NCBI GenBank assembly: GCA_900545865.1
Contig: URAN01000016.1
Location: forward strand, 1-53,519
Length of the DNA: 53,519 bases
Reading direction: 5' to 3'
DNA from: an uncultured Eubacteriales bacterium
Lineage (GTDB): Bacteria; Bacillota; Clostridia; Monoglobales; Monoglobaceae
The stretch's first letter is position 1. Each line of letters begins with the position of its first letter. Below the pieces are notes generated by a model. That model made no database searches. It saw only the letters and a list, made by a program, of their open reading frames with translations, and was not told the origin of the DNA. This document shows, one piece after another, positions 17,877-25,986 of this stretch. The position numbers and the translations under genes are program-made.

Positions 17877-20800
17877 CTATTTTGTAAGCGATGCAAAATC
17901 CGTCAAAGGAACAACGCTTGTCAGGTCTCCCCACACAAAGGCTCTTATATCCGTAAGCTTTGCCGCCGTTTCGGCATCCAATGTCAGCGTATACTCTTTT
18001 GTATAAACCGCCTTATTCTCGCCACCGACACCTTTTTCTTCAAGTTCACAGCCTATCATTTGATTACCGCTGTATGTCGCATATGAGAAAGTAACGTTTT
18101 TATTCTCGCCCGTTGTGTTTAACACTTTTATACCTATTGTTATTGTGTTGCCTGCCGCAATGGTGCCGTTGATATAAAGCTGTGATACGTCAAACGCACC
18201 CGTTGCTGCGGTCTTGAACGAAACAGAATAATCGTCCGTTGCTTTTCCGCCGCTTGTTATTCCTGACGTTGTCAGAGTGTACTCGGTATCCTTTTTCATT
18301 AAATTGCCGAGTATTGCCGTATACGTGTTTGTGTCGGTATTAAATCCGCCGTTTGTCAGTGAAATCGCTTTTCCGCTCTTATCCGAAAGCGTAATCCCGC
18401 CTGTCAAACTTGATTCGTCAACCGCCGAAGAAAATGCTATTTCTATCTTTTCGGTCAAAGTCGATACAGAATCCGAAATACCCGCTTTTTGACCCTTTCC
18501 GTCAACAAATCTGATGTTTGAAACCTTTGCGCCGCCTTTGTCAACCGTAAGCTTTGCCGTAACGTTATCGAGATATATGTGTGTCTGCCACATATTGCCT
18601 CCCTGTGTATTTCCGAATGACAAAGCATATATTCCGTCCTCAATTCCGAGTCCGCTCATCGGATACGCCGTTCCGAGTTCCGTCCCGTCAACATTTGTTG
18701 TCACCGTCTTATTATCATAATCAAACGTAACCTTAACCTTATGCCAAGCCTGTGCATCATCTACATTCCAAATGCAATCCTTGCCGCCGTCAACCTCAAA
18801 GAAGTTTGCCGCATTTCGGTTGTTGCTCTTAAACTTACATATCGCACCGCCTTGTACGCCGCCAACAAACTTAAGGTCATCCGAATTTCTTCCGACCAAA
18901 TTCTTTACGGTATCTTCATTTGTTGCAGGATACTCTATCTCCTGTCCCGACAAATTTTTCTTATATACACCGAGCAAAAGCTGATCCATTGCTTTATTGC
19001 TGTTTTCTTCCGGATTTAACGCCTTAATTGCTTTTATATCATATTCAACCGTCAGTACGCCGCTGTCTATCTTTTGTCCGAAAGCTCTGTATATTGCTGC
19101 CCAGCCCCATGTTCCGGGTTCCGATGAGTTATTTTGCTTTTTAAATTCAACAACGTTACCCTCGTTTCCGTCTGATTGAGTTGTACTGAGCGGCTGAAGC
19201 GTAGCATATTGATCTGCCCAGTTTGAATTTGTGTACCAATCCGCAGGCTTATAAAACTCCGCCGCAGCGTTTCCTTTATGGTCTGACTTATCATATCCCG
19301 AAAAGTCATCGCTGAATATGGTTGTTGTTGATTTTCCGCTCGCCGGCATAACCGTTTCGATTTTGAGATTGTCTATCAAAGAACGGTTGTCCAATGCGTT
19401 ATAATCTGTGTAAAATCCGATGCCGCCGAACCCGTTTGACAATCCGAGCTCATCCAATAATGTTGTCGATTCATACGTTACTTGATCATTTAGGTTATAG
19501 CTTATCTTTTTTGACGACCAGTCTATATCGACCTTCACCGTATACCATGTATTATTATCGGGGTCTGTTATCGACTTATCCTGACTGTCAACCCAACTGC
19601 TGATTGCGCCCCATCTGTCACCGCCCGCCACATTAAATATATTTTTTGTTGTAAAAGCAAGTCTGTTGCCTACAATTCCTACAAGCGGAATCTGCGATGT
19701 CATTTTGTTAATCTGACAGGTATTGTTTCCGTTTCCGTCCGTATAATCTCTCTGTTCTGCCGTTAAAGCATCGGGATAGAGCGTAAACAGAGTGTTAAGT
19801 CCCGCAAAGTTTGATGAATCCGCAACCTTATATGCTTCGGGTTTAATATCAAACGAAATGTGCGTTACGCCTTTATTTATCTTTTCGGGCATAGGATAAT
19901 AAATCGAGCTTGTTGCCTGTTCACCGCTTGCGCTTTTACCGAAACGCATCACTTTTCCTCTGCCGCTCTCTTCCACAGGCTCAATCAACGCCTTTGTTTG
20001 GCTCGCCCATCTGAAACCGAGATACCAGCCGTTCGGATAATAATACGAGTTGCCCGACACCGTATTATAATAGTCAAGCGTTTGCTGTGTAAAGCTATCG
20101 AATGTTTCGTCCGCATTTACAACGGTTTCACCGACATTTTCACTCATAAAATATACGTTGTCGTTGTAAATCGTCTTTCCCGTAACACTTGTCAGCGCAG
20201 GCATTGCAATTCTGTATTCCTCTGCCGCCGCCAGCTTTTCATTTATGTTAATCTTTAAATCTCTGTTACCGTCAAACGCCGCCGAAGCCGAAATCTGTGT
20301 ACCTTTTTGTACGTTATAAACCTTTACGCTTGATGCCAAATCCGTATTTGAAACCTGTTCGGTAAACTTTATACCGATTGTCGGGTTTTCAACAGTGTAT
20401 GTGTCACTGTCGGCGAAAGCATAAAAGCCGTTGTCCGAGCCTGTCAGCCACATAATGTCGTCAATCCAAAAATTTGCTGTTCCCGGCGTTGAAAAATCAT
20501 CGCTGAACTTTATTCCCGGTCTGAATCCCATATTTTGACTGTTTATATTAAATGTTTCGGGGACTGTTGCTGTAAACCATCTTGTACCGTCCACATAATA
20601 ATCCGTTTTATGATCCGCCTTGAACACCATCGTTATATCGTACCATGTGTTCGCCGTATAATTCTTTGCGTATATTTGAGAATTAAGAATCGCCTTATCA
20701 CCAACCCATTTACCGTCGGACGATGCACTCAGCTTTCCCGCCGACGTCATTGCAATTGTTGTAATCTGACTTTGTGTGCTTGCCGATTCATCACCGATTG

Positions 20801-21134
20801 TCAGCCAAAAATGCTTATCGGTCTGTTCCGCCATTATTTTAAAGTTCAAAACAGCGGTTGTATCTGAATTTTCGGATGCTTTAAGTCCCGTCTTTGCCGC
20901 TTGCCAAATTTGCGTCCTTTTGCCTACCTCTTCATTATTGTCGGTAAGGGTCATCTTGATTGCACCGGCATCTACCGACATCTTACCTGTACCGCCTTCA
21001 AATTCAGATGCGTTTGTTCCGTCATTGAACCAAATCAAATCATCGCCCGACGGGATTTCGCCGCCTGCGAATACGGGCAATGCGGAAAACAGCATTGCCG
21101 CCGCCGTTAATAAACCTAATAACCGTTTTTTCAT
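17877..21134 (-). CDS. Secreted multi-domain LamG-like/Ig-like protein
   Basis: The 1085-residue exported protein has a signal peptide ending near A-L-P-V-F-A-G (residue 24). Three LamG/concanavalin-type modules (about 30-235, 335-580 and 600-850) each have W-Y-x-V/I-x-V/M-x-F/I-D and an I-D-N/D-strand near the end. Two Big_5/SbsA-like Ig domains are visible, one near 245-335 and one near 870-975, followed by a C-terminal FN3-like strand region. No catalytic residues are recognised, so a glycan-binding role is likely. The first module resembles the N-terminal module of the GH-A enzyme upstream. The start has AAGGAG 8 bp before the ATG. Spacings of 42 and 45 bp to neighbours fit one operon. 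Confidence 0.75.
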   Translation of the reverse strand: MKKRLLGLLTAAAMLFSALPVFAGGEIPSGDDLIWFNDGTNASEFEGGTGKMSVDAGAIKMTLTDNNEEVGKRTQIWQAAKTGLKASENSDTTAVLNFKIMAEQTDKHFWLTIGDESASTQSQITTIAMTSAGKLSASSDGKWVGDKAILNSQIYAKNYTANTWYDITMVFKADHKTDYYVDGTRWFTATVPETFNINSQNMGFRPGIKFSDDFSTPGTANFWIDDIMWLTGSDNGFYAFADSDTYTVENPTIGIKFTEQVSNTDLASSVKVYNVQKGTQISASAAFDGNRDLKININEKLAAAEEYRIAMPALTSVTGKTIYNDNVYFMSENVGETVVNADETFDSFTQQTLDYYNTVSGNSYYYPNGWYLGFRWASQTKALIEPVEESGRGKVMRFGKSASGEQATSSIYYPMPEKINKGVTHISFDIKPEAYKVADSSNFAGLNTLFTLYPDALTAEQRDYTDGNGNNTCQINKMTSQIPLVGIVGNRLAFTTKNIFNVAGGDRWGAISSWVDSQDKSITDPDNNTWYTVKVDIDWSSKKISYNLNDQVTYESTTLLDELGLSNGFGGIGFYTDYNALDNRSLIDNLKIETVMPASGKSTTTIFSDDFSGYDKSDHKGNAAAEFYKPADWYTNSNWADQYATLQPLSTTQSDGNEGNVVEFKKQNNSSEPGTWGWAAIYRAFGQKIDSGVLTVEYDIKAIKALNPEENSNKAMDQLLLGVYKKNLSGQEIEYPATNEDTVKNLVGRNSDDLKFVGGVQGGAICKFKSNNRNAANFFEVDGGKDCIWNVDDAQAWHKVKVTFDYDNKTVTTNVDGTELGTAYPMSGLGIEDGIYALSFGNTQGGNMWQTHIYLDNVTAKLTVDKGGAKVSNIRFVDGKGQKAGISDSVSTLTEKIEIAFSSAVDESSLTGGITLSDKSGKAISLTNGGFNTDTNTYTAILGNLMKKDTEYTLTTSGITSGGKATDDYSVSFKTAATGAFDVSQLYINGTIAAGNTITIGIKVLNTTGENKNVTFSYATYSGNQMIGCELEEKGVGGENKAVYTKEYTLTLDAETAAKLTDIRAFVWGDLTSVVPLTDFASLTK

Positions 21135-21176
21135 AGTAAATTCTCCTTTATATTATATAATAAATTTTTTTATTTT

Positions 21177-24100
21177 TTATTTTACAAGCGGAATCTTTAC
21201 AAATTGTGACGCGTCTTTGACCGTACCGATACCGCCGGACAGCTCTATCCAACCGCGCCGTCCGCCGCCGTCGTTGTCATTTATAAGAACGCAGAAATTC
21301 ACGCTGTTTACACTGTTTATCCTAAAATCAGGTCCGAAAAGCTCGCCCCACGGAATTTTAAGCTCATAAATTGTTTCGCTTCCGTTATTTGTCATCGCAT
21401 ATTCGGTATCGACAAACTTATTAAGGTCATATTCGAGCGCCGAATCGGGAATACCCATAAGCGAAACGCCGCCGGCATAACTGTATCTGACAAGCGTCGG
21501 TTTTCCGTCCATAAGCGCAAGACCGAGTTCGGTTCGTTTTGAATCCTTTGTCTTTTGCGGTGCGAAAGCGAGCTGAATCGAGTCAACCGTATAAAGGCGG
21601 TTTTGGTCATCGTGGTCATAATGCACATCATCTTTTACCTTTGCCGCAAGACAGAAGTATTTGTCATTATATCCCGTATAGATAACACCGCTCAAATCAT
21701 CCGTACCGCCCCAGTTCGAAATCTGTTGAACCTGTGTCAGGCTGTTCAAAACAATCGGTGATTTTGCACTCCATTCGCCGTCCGAAATTTTTCCGTCAAT
21801 ATCGGGAAGCTTTTTCATCTTTTCTATCGCAATGAACGAAGTATCGTCCGATACCCGTTTAACCTCACCGTCATCGGTCTTAATTTCAAATGCAAACTCG
21901 CCGCTTATTCCCGTCAGCTGTTCGGGAATGTTAAACACAATTTTTTCACTCTCGCCGCTCTTGATATTTTCAAAGCGTTTCGGCTTAAACAACGTTGTCA
22001 TATCCTCAGGTTCGACAACCGAAACTTCGCCGCTTATCGGTCTTTCGCTCTTTGAATTTGTGAGGTTCAAAACCGCCTGCCACCGTCCGTTTTTATACGG
22101 AACAAGATTCAATTCCGTTTCGGCAGCGTCTTTATAATCCACGTTCAGCGGTGCGTAAAAATATACCTTGCCGCTGTCATCTACACAACTCAACCGCACC
22201 GTTTCGACGGTCGAAACCGTATCAAACGCATAGTTTTCAACCTCTTTGTGTTTGTTACCCGTGGTAAATTTAATTGTTCCGTCATTTTCGGCACTCTCGG
22301 CGGAAATATTATCCGAGGTTTTCGCTTTTATCTCTGTATCCGGAATATTATTTATCACCGAAATTTTAAAATCATCGTTTTGTGCCGTTGTCACATTCAG
22401 GTTTTCGGCCTTTATCTTTGCCGAATCCGAAAGTCTTACCTCGGCAATATCGCCGATAACATACAACGGCGAACCGCTGAGATAAAACGTGTGTTCACCG
22501 CCGCAGGCGTATACGTCTTGGGCGTTGCCGTAAATATCAACCTGTTCGACTTTATCCGTCCCCAGGTTTACGCTCACCGTTTTATCCGAATCGATGCTCC
22601 ACATTACGGCGACCTGTTTTCCGTCCGCCTTTTTGTACCGATATATATAAATTCCGTCACCGGTACTTTGTTTATCAACAAATTCGGCATCGCACATAAT
22701 GTTGTTATAGTTCGTCATTGCCGCCGCAAGAGGTCGCGCCTCGTAGTTGATTTTGAGACCGCTGTAAGTACGAACCATACCGAATCCCGTTTCGCCCGCG
22801 CTTTGAGCCTGTTTTTGGGTTATCGTATACATAACGTTTTTATCGACATACGGGTCTAATATAAGGCTTCCGCGGACGGTATATTCCGCCTGGGATTTTT
22901 CGGTGACTTTTTTCACCTGTGCGCCCGTTGAATAACCGAACTCGGTTGACCAAACCTCTTTGTTTGAAAGCCCGTACTTATCCATAAGCGTATGCAAAGC
23001 CGTTATGCTGTCCTCAACACCGCCCTTTTCGGGCATTTCGCCGCTTGTAACATAAGGGTGAACCGATATTGCGTCAAAGTATTGACCCGGATTATTGCCG
23101 AGTGCAACCAAAACCCTCTCTATCCACTCCGTATCGACAAGCGCGGTACAAAACGCGACTATTTTTGCATTCGGGTTCGCCGCTCTCACCGCCGTTGCAC
23201 CCGTACGCAAAACCTCTGCATACGCCTCGGGCGTGCCGCCGTTTGCGTCATTCGAATTTATGTTCCACTCGTTATAAAGCTCCCACGCTTCAATCTCGGG
23301 CTGTGACGAAACGAGCGTATACACGTGCTTATACCACTCGCCGAGACTGTTTTTCTCTTTCAGCTTATCCGCCGACGCGGGCCAACTGTACCCCAAAAGT
23401 CCCGGGTGACCCGCTCCGCCGATGATTGCCAATATATCCATATCCGCGTCCATAACCATTTTTGACCAGTTCAAAAAGTTGCGGTAAAACACCGTATCCG
23501 CAAGCTGTTCACCGCTGTTTGACACGATATGCGGCCACGCCACATCATCTCTCGCCAGCTTAAATCCCATTTTTGTATCAAGCGGAATTATCACCTTTGG
23601 GTCGCCGTATTGATGTCCGAAATGGTTCGACATACCCATTTTTTCGTTACGCTTTCCGTCCGCTCTGCCGTTCAGAACCGAAAATCTTGTGTCCGTCTGG
23701 GCCGCAACCGTGCCATCGGAATTCTTTAACGTTGCGTTCAGCGTATAAAATCCGTATTCGGGAACGGTAAACTCAATTTTTTGGGTTGTTGTTCCTTTCG
23801 GCGGCACAATAACCTCTTGCGATTTATCCGCCGCTCTGAAATTATCCGAGCTTGTCGCCGAAACCTCTAATGTGTACTTGCTCTCGTCGGACAGCGGATT
23901 TGTCACGGTAAAGTCAGCCGATACATCCTTTGAAAAATAGATGTTTCCATCCTGTCCCGTTGAAACCGTCACACCCGACTCGGTTACCTGTGGGAAAGAA
24001 TACTCGATATTGTCAAGCCAAAATTCCTCGCTTCCGTCACTTTGAGCAACCGCGCCGCTTTTCATAGTGTAATTTGTCATTATGTTAAAATAGATATTCT

Positions 24101-24716
24101 TCGGTTCGGCATCAATAAAAGCCGATGCCTGTGTTATCGCTGTTTCGCCCCAGAGCTTTCCATCAAGATAGTATGTAATGGTTCTGTTATTCATATCGAA
24201 AAGAATTTTGACATTATACCACCTGTTTTTCTCATATGCCCTCTGACAGGAAGGCGAATATGTCGCCGTCGGCCATCCGCCAGACATCTGATACCCCATC
24301 TTTCCCATGCCGTTCATAAAGAACATTTCCTGTGACACTCCGTTTGCATCACCGAGCATCATTATAAAAAAGTGATTTGTCTGTCTTGCACAGATATCAA
24401 AGCTTATCTCCGCACGTCCGAGTTCGAGAACTTTTCCGTCACGCGGCGGAATATCCTTTACTATCTGCAAAATCGAGGTCGAACGCCCGAATTTAAGATA
24501 ATCCTTATGATTGTCCGCTCCGTCTTTCATCACAAAAAGATTTCTGACGCCCTCGCCGTAAATTCCGTCTGTATTCGTGCCGTCATTTAAGTACAGAACA
24601 CTTGCATCCTCATCTGCCGCAGCGGCAAAATGAGTATTCAGCATCGGCATAACCGAAACAGCCAATGCCGTCAGCAATGTCATTCCGCTTTTAATAAATC
24701 TTTTCTTATTAAACAT
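21177..24716 (-). CDS. Secreted clan GH-A glycoside hydrolase with CBM9-like domain
   Basis: This 1179-residue protein has a signal peptide (1-34) and a LamG-like module (about 38-245, with Y-Y-L-D-G-K-L-W-G). An Ig-like domain (about 250-345) is followed by a (beta/alpha)8 barrel (about 355-690). The barrel has acid/base Glu483 in W-E-L-Y-N-E-W-N and nucleophile Glu592 in W-S-T-E-F-G-Y-S. Two beta domains follow, then a CBM9/DOMON-type carbohydrate-binding domain (about 965-1179, beginning P-D-I-D-G-K-I-S-D-G-E-W). It is the first gene of the operon. The start is the ATG at 24716, 8 bp after AAAGGTGG; an in-frame GTG lies inside that site. The exact GH family and substrate are unresolved. 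Confidence 0.82.
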   Translation of the reverse strand: MFNKKRFIKSGMTLLTALAVSVMPMLNTHFAAAADEDASVLYLNDGTNTDGIYGEGVRNLFVMKDGADNHKDYLKFGRSTSILQIVKDIPPRDGKVLELGRAEISFDICARQTNHFFIMMLGDANGVSQEMFFMNGMGKMGYQMSGGWPTATYSPSCQRAYEKNRWYNVKILFDMNNRTITYYLDGKLWGETAITQASAFIDAEPKNIYFNIMTNYTMKSGAVAQSDGSEEFWLDNIEYSFPQVTESGVTVSTGQDGNIYFSKDVSADFTVTNPLSDESKYTLEVSATSSDNFRAADKSQEVIVPPKGTTTQKIEFTVPEYGFYTLNATLKNSDGTVAAQTDTRFSVLNGRADGKRNEKMGMSNHFGHQYGDPKVIIPLDTKMGFKLARDDVAWPHIVSNSGEQLADTVFYRNFLNWSKMVMDADMDILAIIGGAGHPGLLGYSWPASADKLKEKNSLGEWYKHVYTLVSSQPEIEAWELYNEWNINSNDANGGTPEAYAEVLRTGATAVRAANPNAKIVAFCTALVDTEWIERVLVALGNNPGQYFDAISVHPYVTSGEMPEKGGVEDSITALHTLMDKYGLSNKEVWSTEFGYSTGAQVKKVTEKSQAEYTVRGSLILDPYVDKNVMYTITQKQAQSAGETGFGMVRTYSGLKINYEARPLAAAMTNYNNIMCDAEFVDKQSTGDGIYIYRYKKADGKQVAVMWSIDSDKTVSVNLGTDKVEQVDIYGNAQDVYACGGEHTFYLSGSPLYVIGDIAEVRLSDSAKIKAENLNVTTAQNDDFKISVINNIPDTEIKAKTSDNISAESAENDGTIKFTTGNKHKEVENYAFDTVSTVETVRLSCVDDSGKVYFYAPLNVDYKDAAETELNLVPYKNGRWQAVLNLTNSKSERPISGEVSVVEPEDMTTLFKPKRFENIKSGESEKIVFNIPEQLTGISGEFAFEIKTDDGEVKRVSDDTSFIAIEKMKKLPDIDGKISDGEWSAKSPIVLNSLTQVQQISNWGGTDDLSGVIYTGYNDKYFCLAAKVKDDVHYDHDDQNRLYTVDSIQLAFAPQKTKDSKRTELGLALMDGKPTLVRYSYAGGVSLMGIPDSALEYDLNKFVDTEYAMTNNGSETIYELKIPWGELFGPDFRINSVNSVNFCVLINDNDGGGRRGWIELSGGIGTVKDASQFVKIPLVK

Positions 24717-24745
24717 ACATCCGACCACCTTTTTTATATTTCTTT

Positions 24746-24774
24746 ATAATAAGATACTCATTTATGCTATGTAA
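24746..24774 (-). promoter_or_regulatory. Promoter of the glycan operon
   Basis: On the minus strand TTACAT (24774-24769) and TATTAT (24751-24746) are spaced by 17 bp, 30 bp upstream of the first operon gene. The -35 is weak, consistent with activator dependence, and an 18-bp palindrome lies 10 bp further upstream. Confidence 0.5.
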
Positions 24775-24784
24775 TACATATCAT

Positions 24785-24802
24785 AAAGAGGGTACCCTCT
24801 TT
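24785..24802. promoter_or_regulatory. 18-bp perfect palindrome, probable operator
   Basis: AAAGAGGGTACCCTCTTT is perfectly symmetric, centred about 10-20 bp upstream of the operon -35 box in the divergent control region. A T-rich stretch follows on the plus side, so a terminator role in that direction is possible, but no plus-strand gene precedes it. A binding site for a dimeric regulator is the simplest reading. Confidence 0.5.
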
Positions 24803-24914
24803 TGTTTTTAACCCCTTTACGGATTTTTATATTTTAATATTAACACTAAATACATAAAAATTCTTCTCAAATTACACTAAAAAGTTATTATTTTTACAGA
24901 TTGAAAAAATTGGA

Positions 24915-24943
24915 TTGATTTATTTATATAAATGGTGTATAAT
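24915..24943 (+). promoter_or_regulatory. Promoter of the divergent AraC regulator gene
   Basis: TTGATT (24915-24920), a 17-bp spacer and a perfect TATAAT (24938-24943) predict a start near 24950 and a leader of about 59 nt. Confidence 0.65.
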
Positions 24944-25008
24944 AAATTTGTATAAATTGCCAAATTTCAAAAATAAAGGCAAAATTTTATATACGGGTGT
25001 TGATAATA

Positions 25009-25887
25009 ATGGATAAAAAAGAAAATGTAAACAATGCCGGAAGGTATATCGGCAAACACAAAAACTTTTATGCTTCGCGCAGATACGCGAACGCAGAGAG
25101 CTATCCGATGCACAGGCACGAATATTTTGAAATAGAAATTGTTCTGTCGGGTTCGGGAAAGCAAAATCTCAACGGCGAAATTTATGACTTAAAACGCGGC
25201 TCGGTGTATTTTTTGACAAACACGGATTTTCACGAAATTATCATTTCAGAGCCTTTGCTTAACTATAACATCTCAATGGATATGCTTTCGGTATCGCCCG
25301 AGTTTATGAAAAAAAGTCTCTCATCAACTCAAAGGGTCTTTGCACCGCCGCCCGATGAGTTCAAAAGGCTTTGCTTGCTCGCCGAATTGCTCGAAGACGC
25401 ATCATCAAAATATAAGCACATAAACCCGACCTACAGCCAAATGCTTTTGTCGTGCCTTTTGTTACAGATGAGCGAACTTTTTGACCCCGAGGTAAAAAAT
25501 AAAATAGGCATATCCTCCGTTATACAAAATGTCATCCTTTATCTTCACGCGAATTTCAGGAATAACCCGTCTCTTGACGAGGTTGCGGATTTCGCACAGC
25601 TGTCGAGGAATTATATAAGCAATCTTTTTAAAAAAGAAACAGGTATGACCCTTATAAAATACTGTACCACTCTTAAAATCGGGTACGCAAAACGTCTGCT
25701 TTCCATAACGGATATGCCGATAACCGACATATGCTTTGACTGTGGATTCAGCTCTATACCGAACTTTATCCGCACGTTTAACTTAAACACGGGCTGTTCA
25801 CCGCAAAAATACAGAAAAGCGGCGCGCTCGGGCGAAATCGCCGCCGCTCCCGATGACGTAACCGACGCCCTTACGCTCTTGCAATAG
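25009..25887 (+). CDS. AraC/XylS-family transcriptional regulator
   Basis: The 292-residue protein has a cupin-like N-terminal sensor. Residues about 20-100 include M-H-R-H-E-Y-F-E-I-E-I-V-L-S-G-S-G, the metal/sugar-binding strand pattern. The C-terminal double helix-turn-helix (about 185-285) has L-D-E-V-A-D-F-A-Q-L-S-R-N-Y-I-S-N-L-F-K and I-T-D-I-C-F-D-C-G-F-S. It is intact, unlike the two AraC remnants at 6.9-7.8 kb. I choose the ATG at 25009 over an upstream TTG; the ribosome site (GGGTG) is weak. Its divergent position at the glycan operon suggests it senses a released sugar and controls those genes. A hairpin terminator follows. Confidence 0.92.
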   Translation: MDKKENVNNAGRYIGKHKNFYASRRYANAESYPMHRHEYFEIEIVLSGSGKQNLNGEIYDLKRGSVYFLTNTDFHEIIISEPLLNYNISMDMLSVSPEFMKKSLSSTQRVFAPPPDEFKRLCLLAELLEDASSKYKHINPTYSQMLLSCLLLQMSELFDPEVKNKIGISSVIQNVILYLHANFRNNPSLDEVADFAQLSRNYISNLFKKETGMTLIKYCTTLKIGYAKRLLSITDMPITDICFDCGFSSIPNFIRTFNLNTGCSPQKYRKAARSGEIAAAPDDVTDALTLLQ

Positions 25888-25939
25888 CTGTGAATCAGAA
25901 TTGCGAAATAATTTTACGTTAAATTTCCGCCGTAAATTC

Positions 25940-25972
25940 ATATATCCGATTTCGGGATGAAATCGGATATAT
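25940..25972. terminator. Terminator between convergent araC-type and tandem-HTH genes
   Basis: A perfect 14-bp stem ATATATCCGATTTC / GAAATCGGATATAT surrounds a GGGAT loop. It lies 52 bp after the plus-strand stop and 14 bp after the minus-strand stop, and could serve both. Confidence 0.65.
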
Positions 25973-25986
25973 ATTGGCTGAATCTT

